A stretch of DNA of 64,000 bases from Tritrichomonas musculus (Eukaryota > Parabasalia > Tritrichomonadida > Tritrichomonadidae), in assembly GCA_039105265.1 (NCBI GenBank), contig JAPFFF010000054.1, positions 310,001 to 374,000 of the forward strand. The letters run 5' to 3'. The position numbers and the translations under genes were made by a program. How positions within the stretch are numbered: position 1 is the first letter of the stretch; each line of letters begins with the position of its first letter. Of this stretch, positions 20,507-29,793 are shown piece after piece. The notes beneath the pieces are model-generated. The model was not told the DNA's origin. It did no database searches and saw nothing but the letters and a program-made list of their open reading frames with translations.

Positions 20507-22996
20507 TTAAATCAGAGTTTGCTTTAATGAGCTCTCGTCATTATTTGATAAATCTTCTGCCATTTCGCCATCACCAATAATGTTACGATTTGAATATTTC
20601 TTTTTGATAACAATACCAACAACGATTATGATAACAACAATTACAACAGTAGGAACAATAATAGCAACAATGATCTTCCACATGCAAAAATCTTCTTCTT
20701 CATTCTTAGGGTCGCTATAATTGAAAACTTGATCCTTCAAATCAACTGCTAAAAATTCGTTGTTTGGATCTAAATTGAGAGAATTCATAGAATCATATGA
20801 GAATTTGCAAGATTTGACCTGAAGTTTGGGCGCTTCTTTAACTAAAGATTGCCCATCTATAAAATGAGCATTCTTTGCAAGTGTCCCTGTAAAGAGACAA
20901 TTTTTAAGCTCGAAAGATGACTTTCCATTTCCTCGAACGTAAAATAATGAGCATTTTGAACTCTTTTGAATTTTGAAATTACAATTACTGATAATAACAG
21001 AAGCTTCTTCATCTTTCCCTTGTAAAATGGTATCAAAATTGTTATTAATTCGAAGTGATCCCCCTTCTCCTTTATTCTCAACAAAAGTGCAATCTGTGAT
21101 AATACCTTTTCGCGCAGCTAAAAATACGGCGCTTCCTCCAAGTAAAGTTTTTGAATCACTAATTAATGCTTGGTTTGACGAAAACTTGCATGATTTAATA
21201 GAAACAATGTTGTTCACAGAATTTGTATTGATATAAACTGCACCACCATACGTAGCTTGGCAGTCTGTAAACAAAATATCCTCGAATTCTTCTGTATTTA
21301 CGAGATCAAGATCATTTTTAATGTAAATGGCGCCTCCTCCACTTTTTGATGAGCATTTAATAAATTTCGATTTTTTGCATGACAGGCCGCAATCAATTAA
21401 ATGAATAGCGCCTCCGTTATTTGAATCTTGATAAAGTTCTTTGAAATCGCAAGCTTCAATGCGTAAAATAACAGGTTTTTCTGAATTTTTCACTACTTTT
21501 TCGTATCGTTTGTTGGACTTTGAAGGTGCATTTAAAACTATTTCCTTTGGAAGGAGAGAATCAGATCGTGAGAAAGTTTGATCGTCTTTATGAATTCCAC
21601 CACATGATGATGAACCTTCTGTAAATACAATATTGGTGTGCATTGCGGTAACAATTGCAATGGTATAGTAAATGACAAAGCCTGAGGATCCGCAATTAGT
21701 GAAACTGCAACTTTCAAGAGAACCAAAATGGAAATTATTATTATTGTTTTGCATAAGAACAATAGCATTACCCTTGCAATTGTTTGAAGTCGTATTTTCA
21801 AAAACACAATTACGAATTACAATTGGTTGTGTTTCATCTTGATATTCAACATATATTGCACCTCCTTTTTCTCCAGGACTTGAGCAATAGGTATTTCTGA
21901 AACTGGTACTTTCAATTGTTAATTGTTGTGATGGAACACAATAGCAAATAGCAGCTCCTCCGACTAATGAGGAACAATTGTTAAATTCGCATCCAGTTAA
22001 AGTAAGATGAGTGTCTTTGTTGGAGTTTTCTTTAATGAATGTAATTGCGCCACCAATATTTGAGCGTAAATAATGGAGGTGCTCAAAAGTTGTTCTATCA
22101 AAAATAAGAGACATATTTAACTTATTACCTTTAAACCACAATCCAATGCTACCTCCGCTGGAAGCATCACTTTCTAAATATCTGAAATGGCATTGAATAA
22201 ATTTAGCCTCAGGATTGACATATTGGCCATTATAATTAAGTAAAATTAGGTAGCCTGAACCGCTATTGAATTCATTTTTGGTGTTTTCAATTGTCAATTC
22301 GTTTAATTCAATATTATGGTTAAGGTCATTGATAGACAAAACAGCTCCATTGCCTCCTAAGCAATTATTGAAATTGCAATTTGAGATTTGAATAGGATCG
22401 CCAGTACCAATTTTACTGAAAAGAGCGCCACTTGCTGAGTTTCCAGTTCCAACATTGCCGTTAGTTACATGGTTTCCAGTGAAAACACAACCCCTTGAAT
22501 TACCAATTGAAAAAGCTCGGCATGAGTTACTTGTATTTGCAAAAGTAATAGTATTATCTTGAATAGTAGTACTTTTGCAGTCAGCGTCAATAATGTTTGC
22601 ATTAGAAACAGGTGTATTTTGATTATTACATTGAGAAATGGTATTTCTCATCATACTATATGTATATGCATCGCCATGGCAATAAATCATTGCAGATAAA
22701 AATCCGCAATTTGTAATAGGGCAGTCATGAAGGAAAAAGTTTACATTAATGATATGTAACATATGTTCACCAGTCGTTGTTGAATGTCCCGAAAATGTTG
22801 TACCATAAAATCCAAATGAAGTTCCAGGTACTTCACAGTTGATTAAATAATTAGTGTATTCATTATTAGTGTATCTATCTCCATTAAGAGATTGGCATCT
22901 AGTTAAATCTTTTGGTTGAGGTTTGCTGTTAAATAAATGGTTTAATTTTTCATGTGGTATAACTCGGAAAAAGATTGGAATGATCAGATAAAACAT
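20507..22996 (-). CDS. Pmp-like beta-helix surface protein, type I membrane
   Basis: 829 aa from the ATG at 22996; the longer open frame begins at a TTG and is not used. The chain opens with a hydrophobic signal (MFYLIIPIFFRVI). About 700 residues of right-handed parallel beta-helix repeats follow, marked by recurring GGAI/GGAV motifs (GGAITF, GGAAICY, GGAIYVEY, GGAIHLI, GGGAIYI, GGAVYIN, GGSAVFL) and many C-x-F or C-x-x-x-N turns. Near the end, MWKIIVAIIVPTVVIVVIII is a transmembrane helix followed by KKKY and a short acidic tail. This is the architecture of trichomonad proteins resembling chlamydial polymorphic membrane proteins, thought to act at the cell surface, possibly in adhesion. Surface exposure is strongly suggested; ligand is unknown. 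Confidence 0.85.
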   Translation of the reverse strand: MFYLIIPIFFRVIPHEKLNHLFNSKPQPKDLTRCQSLNGDRYTNNEYTNYLINCEVPGTSFGFYGTTFSGHSTTTGEHMLHIINVNFFLHDCPITNCGFLSAMIYCHGDAYTYSMMRNTISQCNNQNTPVSNANIIDADCKSTTIQDNTITFANTSNSCRAFSIGNSRGCVFTGNHVTNGNVGTGNSASGALFSKIGTGDPIQISNCNFNNCLGGNGAVLSINDLNHNIELNELTIENTKNEFNSGSGYLILLNYNGQYVNPEAKFIQCHFRYLESDASSGGSIGLWFKGNKLNMSLIFDRTTFEHLHYLRSNIGGAITFIKENSNKDTHLTLTGCEFNNCSSLVGGAAICYCVPSQQLTIESTSFRNTYCSSPGEKGGAIYVEYQDETQPIVIRNCVFENTTSNNCKGNAIVLMQNNNNNFHFGSLESCSFTNCGSSGFVIYYTIAIVTAMHTNIVFTEGSSSCGGIHKDDQTFSRSDSLLPKEIVLNAPSKSNKRYEKVVKNSEKPVILRIEACDFKELYQDSNNGGAIHLIDCGLSCKKSKFIKCSSKSGGGAIYIKNDLDLVNTEEFEDILFTDCQATYGGAVYINTNSVNNIVSIKSCKFSSNQALISDSKTLLGGSAVFLAARKGIITDCTFVENKGEGGSLRINNNFDTILQGKDEEASVIISNCNFKIQKSSKCSLFYVRGNGKSSFELKNCLFTGTLAKNAHFIDGQSLVKEAPKLQVKSCKFSYDSMNSLNLDPNNEFLAVDLKDQVFNYSDPKNEEEDFCMWKIIVAIIVPTVVIVVIIIVVGIVIKKKYSNRNIIGDGEMAEDLSNNDESSLKQTLI

Positions 22997-23029
22997 AATG
23001 TATTTTGAAAAAACGAAAAAAGAATTCAA

Positions 23030-23803
23030 TGGATTTCAATGTAATTCAATAAATTTGAATAAATTTTTGATTGTTCAAATAAGCATTGAATATATTGTTT
23101 GTGTATTTTTATTGTAATAATATCAAATTTATAAATAAAAAATCAATTTATTTCTTTCATATTTTTTAAAATATGTATATTTTCAAAAACTCTAAAATTT
23201 ATTCAAAAAGTTGCAAAAAGCAATAACTGTATACTTTTAAATATCTCAAAATATAAATAATTAAATTCAAAACAAAATGTTGTTATAGTTTTATATATAT
23301 GTTAGCTATTATAAATTAAAATATATATGAGTTAAATCAAGAAGAAAATGTTATTTAAAAAGAGGCAGCTTATACATATTAGACTCAAGTCCTTTGAGAA
23401 AAAAAAAAATATAATCTTATACAATTTAAGTTGGTTATCGAACTCTTTCAAACAACTTTGCCCTTTATGGAAGGATAGGTAAAAATTTTATAACATAAAA
23501 AGATGCTAAAATTTTCTTTATAATCTAAACAATATCACGATTTCATTTAAAACATATATTTGCTAATAATTCATTGAGTGCATTTGTTCATTTGCATCTA
23601 AAGAATGCGTAAATCTTACAGCATTTGATTATCAATACATTAAATAATTGAAGATTTATGTATTTCATCACAAGTCAAGCAAATTGATGAAAGAACTTTT
23701 TATTCATATCATCAATTGCAACAAACCGAAATCACACGTGATTCAAAAAATTATTAAAAAAAAAAAAAAAAGCATTATAATATTATTGTTTATATATATC
23801 AAA
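23030..23803. other. Intergenic, nothing recognised
   Basis: Spacer of about 0.77 kb between the Pmp-like gene and the divergent Hsp70 gene, both on the minus strand. It contains A+T-rich DNA and a 15-base A run near 23755. A 94-codon frame on the plus strand starting at 23648 has no protein character and overlaps the Hsp70 tail. Confidence 0.5.
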
Positions 23804-25729
23804 TTAATCAATGACATCTGGCAGACACCCAACAAATTGCAATTTTTCCAATGTTATATTGCCGTCCATTCTTTGAAGAATTGGATCCAATTTGTTTTTT
23901 ATTTCTTTTCTTTTAATTTCAAAATGAGATAACGGTTCATTTTTATTAGAATCAATCCAATCCAAAACGTCATTTATTTCTTTATTTATTGCATCTTTTT
24001 CTGATTTTGAAATTAATTTTGCATGACTTCCATTTTCAATCCAATTTTTTGCATTGAAGCAAAAATTCTGAAGCTCAAATTTTTTTTCAGTTTCATTTCG
24101 AGCTTTTTCTTCCTTCAATTCGTGATTTTTCGAATCAGAAACGATATAACTAATCACACCATCATCCAATTTAACCGTTTTATATTCAATAATGAAGCAT
24201 TCGTATTTTCCTGTTTTTTTATCCGTCACTTTAATTTTAACGAAATCTTCATTTCCATATCTAGTGCATTTCATTGTAACTTCAATTTGAGGGGCACCTT
24301 TTGGCTGGGCCTCGATTCCATCAAATTCGAATTTTCCAATTAAACGGTTTTTTTTACTTTTCAATCTTTCGCCTTCAAAAACTTTGATTGCCACTTTTGT
24401 TTGATTATCTTTCGATGTTGTAAATAGGAACGATTTATTTGAATAATAACCGTTTTTATTTGACAAGAAGAATTTTGTGTTTCCATCAGATGTCTCAATT
24501 CCAAACGAAAGACTCAAAGTATCAATTATAAGGACATAAACTTCAATATGCTGATAACTTAATTTATGATAATAAGCTTTCCTTGCAGCACCAAGAACGG
24601 CCAGTTCATCCGCATTTTCGACAATTTTAATTTCTAAATTATTGAAGAAATTTTGAATGATTTTTTGAATTCTCTGAATTTGTGATGTGTCGCCGAATAA
24701 GATCACATTTGAAACATCTTCCTTCTTCATCTCCGCCTTTTTGAGAGCGTTTTCAATATTAGTTATCAATTCATTAAACATGTCATCACAAATGCATTCA
24801 AATGTTGATCGTGATATTTCATCCTTTAAGTCGTGTCCTTCATAAATTGAAGGGCAAATGATCGATGCATTTTCTTTCGTTGTCAGTTGAATCTTGACAT
24901 TTTCACACGCATCTCGAAGAACTGACATTGACTCTTGTGACTCACATATGTTGCATTTATAATGTTCATTGAATCTGTCAGAAAAATAATTTGTCAATCT
25001 TTCATCAAAATTTTTTCCTCCAAGATTCTCGCAGCTTTGTTCAGCCAGCGTTTCAAAAAGGCCAAAAATGTTGTAGATCTGAAGATCAAGTGAATTTGGA
25101 CCTGCATAAATGGCCATCACAGTTGTTTCTTCTTCCAAATCTTGAAAGCCAAATGCGGATAGTAATGTAATTGATCTACTTGATGAATAAAATGGATTAA
25201 AATCAGCAAGAACAAGTGCTTTACGAATCGTTTCTCGATGTGATTCAGAATAAATTGTAACTGTTGCATGTGAAACTTTTTTGTACTTCTTTGAGGACGT
25301 TAAATATGATGACGCTATTTCTTTTAAGCGTTGAAAAATCATTCCTAGTATTTCTTCTAGATAAAATCGCTTATTTTCGCCTTTGAGTGTCACTTCAATT
25401 TGTGGCTTGTCATGAGAATCGTCGACAATTTTGAATGGATACGTTTTTAATCGATGTTGATACTCAGGATCTGAATATTTGTCTGAAATAAGGTTTAGGA
25501 AGTCATAGATCGTGTTCGTTGGATTAGATATTAATTGATTTTCGGCATCTTCGCCAAAGAGAACTCCATCGTCGGTAAATGAAATATATGAGGGCATCGA
25601 GTATTTTCCTTTAGAAATGGGAATGATTTCACCTCCTTTTTTGCTATGATAAACAGCCATTCTTATATTTGAATTGCTTAAATCAATTCCAAGTGCATAT
25701 GAAAACCTTTGCTCGAGGTTGCTAAACAT
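23804..25729 (-). CDS. Divergent Hsp70-fold protein lacking ATPase motifs
   Basis: 641 aa from ATG 25729, the usual length of cytosolic Hsp70. It aligns end to end by landmarks: N-terminal GIDLSNSNIRMAVY, a nucleotide-domain core, the linker/start of substrate domain at LIIDTLSLSFGIET (canonical D-x-x-P-L-S-L-G-I-E), KVAIKVFEGER, and a C-terminal helical lid. Key nucleotide motifs are lost. The phosphate-1 loop DLGTTNS reads DLSNSNI; the connect region reads SRSITLLSAFGF in place of NEPTAAALAYG; and phosphate-2 DLGGGTFD reads AIYAGPNSLDLQ. There is no C-terminal EEVD (it ends PDVID). It is probably a pseudo-chaperone or peptide-binding scaffold rather than an ATP-driven foldase. No stops or frameshifts, so it appears maintained. 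Confidence 0.85.
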   Translation of the reverse strand: MFSNLEQRFSYALGIDLSNSNIRMAVYHSKKGGEIIPISKGKYSMPSYISFTDDGVLFGEDAENQLISNPTNTIYDFLNLISDKYSDPEYQHRLKTYPFKIVDDSHDKPQIEVTLKGENKRFYLEEILGMIFQRLKEIASSYLTSSKKYKKVSHATVTIYSESHRETIRKALVLADFNPFYSSSRSITLLSAFGFQDLEEETTVMAIYAGPNSLDLQIYNIFGLFETLAEQSCENLGGKNFDERLTNYFSDRFNEHYKCNICESQESMSVLRDACENVKIQLTTKENASIICPSIYEGHDLKDEISRSTFECICDDMFNELITNIENALKKAEMKKEDVSNVILFGDTSQIQRIQKIIQNFFNNLEIKIVENADELAVLGAARKAYYHKLSYQHIEVYVLIIDTLSLSFGIETSDGNTKFFLSNKNGYYSNKSFLFTTSKDNQTKVAIKVFEGERLKSKKNRLIGKFEFDGIEAQPKGAPQIEVTMKCTRYGNEDFVKIKVTDKKTGKYECFIIEYKTVKLDDGVISYIVSDSKNHELKEEKARNETEKKFELQNFCFNAKNWIENGSHAKLISKSEKDAINKEINDVLDWIDSNKNEPLSHFEIKRKEIKNKLDPILQRMDGNITLEKLQFVGCLPDVID

Positions 25730-25790
25730 TTTTTTTGATTTATATAACTAATTATTTATGCAAAAAATTTAATAAATAGCCAACTATATA

Positions 25791-25944
25791 AAGTCGGATT
25801 CAAAAGGCTTGGGACAAACTTTTTGAAAACGATAAGGTCAAATTTATAAATCTTTTAGGTCAATTTGTCCCAAGCTGAATGATTTTTTTTCTGAGAAACA
25901 TTGAAAAAAATTGAATGTTGTCCCAAGCATTTTGAATCCGACTT
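25791..25944. mobile_element. AAGTCGGATTC MITE, copy A
   Basis: 154-bp element with inverted termini (AAGTCGGATTCAAAA and complement) flanked by TA on both sides, as expected for Tc1/mariner-type integration. A near-identical inverted copy lies at 26901-27054. No ORF. Confidence 0.9.
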
Positions 25945-26900
25945 TATAAAATTTCACAGATTGCAAGAGTTGTAAAAAATAACTTTTTCAATAGAAATAT
26001 TGGGCTGTATTTTTCACAGAGGAGGATCAACTTATTTTTAACACAAAAACTCATAGTATAATTGGTTTGGATTTTTCATAAGTACATATAATATTTAATA
26101 TAATATATAATAGTTTTTCTATCTAAAATATCTCTATAATTTATTTATATTATTGAGATAAAAATGTTTTATTCAAAATTAATCTAATTTGAATGAATAT
26201 TCAAATATTTTTTTCTCTCAATTTTTTCTTTTCAAATTTAAGTTTTATGGTTTAACAAATTTTTCTTGATGGGTTATTAATATTTTTTAAATATTCTTAC
26301 ATATTTAATCATGGATATAAATTTAAAAAATAATTACTCATACGATATTTTAAATCAATTCATATATTTGCTTGCGAAAATGTATTAAACTATAATGATC
26401 GAGTGTAATTTATCATGACTCTAATAAAAAATTGGTAGTTGGAATATGAAATTTAGTCGAATAAATAGATTTATTATACGCATATATATCTAATATATTG
26501 TTTTCGAATGATTTGGTGTGTTGAATTTGGGACAATATTTGATTTAATAGCATCAGTAATAGTTTCAAAAAACTGATTACATCTCGCCATTTTGTAAAAA
26601 TATTGAATCTCGGCTGGTTTATTCTTATCATATTAGCAAATACTTTTAAATCACCATTTGACCTATCTTGAATTATTTGAAATTGAGAATCTCAAATTTT
26701 CATCGATTGTCCTTAATCCAATCATAAAAGTAATATTTATATATAATTATTATTATAATATTTATAAATAAAATAAAATTTTGAATTTATTAATTACATA
26801 ACGCAAAAAAATGCAAACAATGAGAAAAAATTGGCCATTCAATTTGTTGACCCTCCTTTATTTTTCACCTTAGGTAGTTTCACAATTTTTGAAGTCGATA
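25945..26900. other. Spacer between the two inverted AAGTCGG MITEs
   Basis: About 0.96 kb of A+T-rich DNA. A 72-codon minus-strand frame (26413-26631) has slightly mixed composition but no recognisable domain, and I do not call it a gene. No target duplication suggests that the two MITEs plus spacer moved together. Confidence 0.5.
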
Positions 26901-27054
26901 AAGTCGGATTCAAAATGCTTGAGACAACATTCAATTTTTTTCAATGTTTCTCAGAAAAAAAATCATTCAGCTTGGGACAAATTGACTTAAAAGATTTATA
27001 AATTTGACCTTATCGTTTTCAAAAAGTTTGTCCCAAGCCTTTTGAATCCGACTT
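26901..27054. mobile_element. AAGTCGGATTC MITE, copy B (inverted)
   Basis: Inverted relative to copy A at 25791-25944. Reading both in the same sense I find only two differences over 154 bp (one near the middle, one near a terminus). It is flanked by TA on both sides. The near-identity implies recent transposition or gene conversion. Confidence 0.9.
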
Positions 27055-27615
27055 TATATACAGTCTTGTAGTAAAATTAAAAAATGTTGCAAAAAAGGAA
27101 AATCCACCTTTTAGCATAAAACGATATAAATAAATTCAAGATGAAGGTGAAGATTCAAAAAGTTTCATTAATATATTACAACTCAAAAAATCGTTTTTAC
27201 ATCACAAATACTATAAAAGTCTAATTTGATGAATATCTCTAAATTGAAAATGCAAAAATTTAATATTATATTATAAATATAAATATTTATTTAAATATAA
27301 AAAAGAAAAATATCATTTATTTATACATCCATGATATTCATATTTTAATTTTATTTATGTTGATAAAAATTTCAATCCATAGAAATTATTTTTTCAAATA
27401 ATTTGAATTGTTTTGAAATTTGAATGTATCAAAATTATGTCCCATAATATTAAATATATTTATCTTATATAATTAAAGTAATATATCAAAAAATATTCCT
27501 GTAAAAATAAAGATAATATTCCATATTTAATCTCATTTTAATATAGTTGTTTAAAACCTATTAGAAACAACATCTCAGGTAAATAGGAGTTATTATAAAG
27601 AATTATTTTAGTGAA
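27055..27615. other. Intergenic, upstream of the Rho-like gene
   Basis: A+T-rich sequence without a supported feature; it must contain the promoter of the gene starting at 27616. Confidence 0.5.
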
Positions 27616-28176
27616 ATGTCCACCAAAACTATCCGTTGCGTTTTCCTTTCCAGTGAAGAAGCGTCACAAGCCAAATTATATTTCTTATTGACTCTTGCAG
27701 GCCAGCCATTACCAGAAGATTATGAGCCAACAATCTACGAAAATTTTAAACGCATATATAAATATAAAGGCCAAGATATCCAATTTCATTTGTGGGACAC
27801 CTCAGGGCAAGATGAAAATGATCGACTTCGACCAATGGCATACGCAAAATGTGATGTTGCGGTAATGGTATTTTTACTTAAAAACAAGAAAAGTTTGACT
27901 GACCTTGAAAAATACGTAAAAGAAGTTAAAGAATACGCAGATAATTCTACAAGAGTACTTATCGGCTTACAACTAGAGAAAAAAGACGAAGATGAAGAAG
28001 GTAATCCGGAACCTGTCTCTGATAGCGAAATGGAAGAATGGGCAAAGCAAAATGGAATAACTGCTACACGAAAATATACTATCAAAAATGGGGATAATTT
28101 AGACTCATTTTATGAATTCTTTGCAGAAAATTATATTGCAACTCACCAAAAAGATAAAGGCTGCAACATAGCATAA
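27616..28176 (+). CDS. Rho-family-like pseudo-GTPase
   Basis: 186 aa from ATG 27616. The effector region YEPTIYENF, the switch II motif WDTSGQDENDRLRPMAY and the later strand/helix pattern are those of a Rho/Rac small GTPase. The C-terminus CNIA is a CaaX prenylation box. However, the P-loop (expected GxxxxGK[ST] near residues 10-18) reads SSEEASQAK. The base-recognition motif (expected [NT]KxD) is replaced around GLQLEKKDEDEEG. Guanine nucleotide binding is therefore unlikely in the usual way, while the effector and switch surfaces and lipid anchor persist. A regulatory decoy or scaffold at membranes is an inference. The ORF is intact; codon use matches its neighbours. Confidence 0.8.
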   Translation: MSTKTIRCVFLSSEEASQAKLYFLLTLAGQPLPEDYEPTIYENFKRIYKYKGQDIQFHLWDTSGQDENDRLRPMAYAKCDVAVMVFLLKNKKSLTDLEKYVKEVKEYADNSTRVLIGLQLEKKDEDEEGNPEPVSDSEMEEWAKQNGITATRKYTIKNGDNLDSFYEFFAENYIATHQKDKGCNIA

Positions 28177-28319
28177 AATAAATAAATCATACTGCTTTAT
28201 TCATTTTAAAAATATTCATTTTATTTGTTATTTACATTATTATCAATTAGATTTAACAATGTATTGAATATTTTCAATTACCTTATAGAAAATAATCAAA
28301 TAATCTTAGTTTTTTAAAT

Positions 28320-29490
28320 ATTTATTTGGTCATCGGGAAATATCAGCAAGTAAGAATATTTGCCAGTTTCTTTGAATTTAAAAAACTTTTAGAAAATGGA
28401 ATCATTAATGTTACCAATGGCGTCTTAAAAAAAAAATTAGATGTTGATGATTTTTTTGTAGAGGAAATTTTTAACTTATAAACCAAAAGTTTAAAATTTG
28501 GTAAATATCGAAATATCCTGAAAATACAATTTGGGGAAAAAAACAATCTTTCAAGTTTCAAGGTTTTTTTAATCAAACAAAGCTATTCAAAATTGACATA
28601 AAAATTTATTTGACAATTATATATTGAAAAAGCTTCAGATATTAAAGAATGTGAAGAAATAGATTTAATTAAATTAAAAACAATTTGTTTTGAATCTGTT
28701 TTTGCAATTGATAAGCAAAAATTCTTAGCTTTTAAAAAGTTTTATATTTCAGATGCAGAATTTTCAACACTGATGGAAAGAGAAATGAAAATATATAAAA
28801 ATTGGCTAAGAGAACAATCTACAACAAGATATTAATAAAACTAATCTTATAAATACTTCACACATCTTATAAATGTTTGATGTAGTGCTAGCTTTGCCTT
28901 TTAGTAGCTCTTTCAGGCAGATTTTCCATAGATTGGAAAAAAACGACACAGCCCCATTCCCCTCAATAATTGCAAGGCTTCTCGACAATACTGTGCATGG
29001 AATTATTTCGGCATGGGCAACTGCATCAGGGATAGTAAACAGGATTAATTAGGGTAAAGAAATAGGTATTTACCTTTTTATCAGCAAGCAATCACAAATT
29101 CATGTTTTATCATAAAATTGACAGAGGAACAAATGGCTCGGCATGCAAAAAGATATGCTAGTAGAAGAGCTGGATTGGATATTAATTGCAAAATTCTAAC
29201 ATCACCTGAAATGATTCAAATAGTTGGAAACAAATTTCAAGAGTAGGTTAGATATAGGCATTTATGTGACATTCCAGTAAATATAACGGTGCCCATCGAA
29301 GTGGTCAAACACTTCAAAAATTTAGGAAAAAATATGGACCAAGCTTTTGAGTAGACTTCTGCCAATAAGTAATGCTGGTTTATTGGCAAATTTATTTTAA
29401 TAAATACTGATGACCATAAGAATATGATCCTCATATTGCTGATGATGATGCTGTCTAAAACGATTATTGAGCTCCATTCCAACAAATAAA
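28320..29490 (+). pseudogene. Decayed ORF of unknown family
   Basis: Plus-strand segments with protein-like composition are spread over about 1.15 kb but broken by several stops and frameshifts. Readable pieces are FASFFEFKKLLENGI (about 28365), DIKECEEIDLIKLKTICFES (about 28640), ISDAEFSTLMEREMKIYKNW (about 28750) and, after 29130, MARHAKRYASRRAGLDINCK then ITVPIEVVKHFKNLGKNMDQ. The order and spacing suggest one former protein of roughly 370-390 residues. I do not recognise a named domain; a multicopy trichomonad family or transposon gene is likely. Boundaries are approximate. Confidence 0.5.
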
Positions 29491-29793
29491 TTAGAAATAA
29501 ATTAGAAATAAGAAACATATTATTAAAGTGAAATAAAAATTTCATCTTTAATTTGATGTTTTTCTTATTCAATTAAAAATTCACTTTTTAAGTAAATATT
29601 TCACCGAATATCAATTTTGAATGTTTTATTTCCACCAAATATCAATTTAAAAGAATATATCATCAAATTGAGTGTATATATGGCTCAATAAACGAAAAGA
29701 TGAGTGAGAAGTTATATTATCTCAAACAATCATTTGTTACATCAATATACTATTTGTCATTCTTTCATGAGATTGTCGGAAAGCATATACTTG
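29491..29793. other. Spacer between decayed ORF and Maverick integrase
   Basis: A+T-rich DNA containing a tandem AAATTAGAAAT motif near 29488-29512. One end of the Maverick should lie here or to the left, but I cannot find a terminal inverted repeat that matches the other side. Confidence 0.4.
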
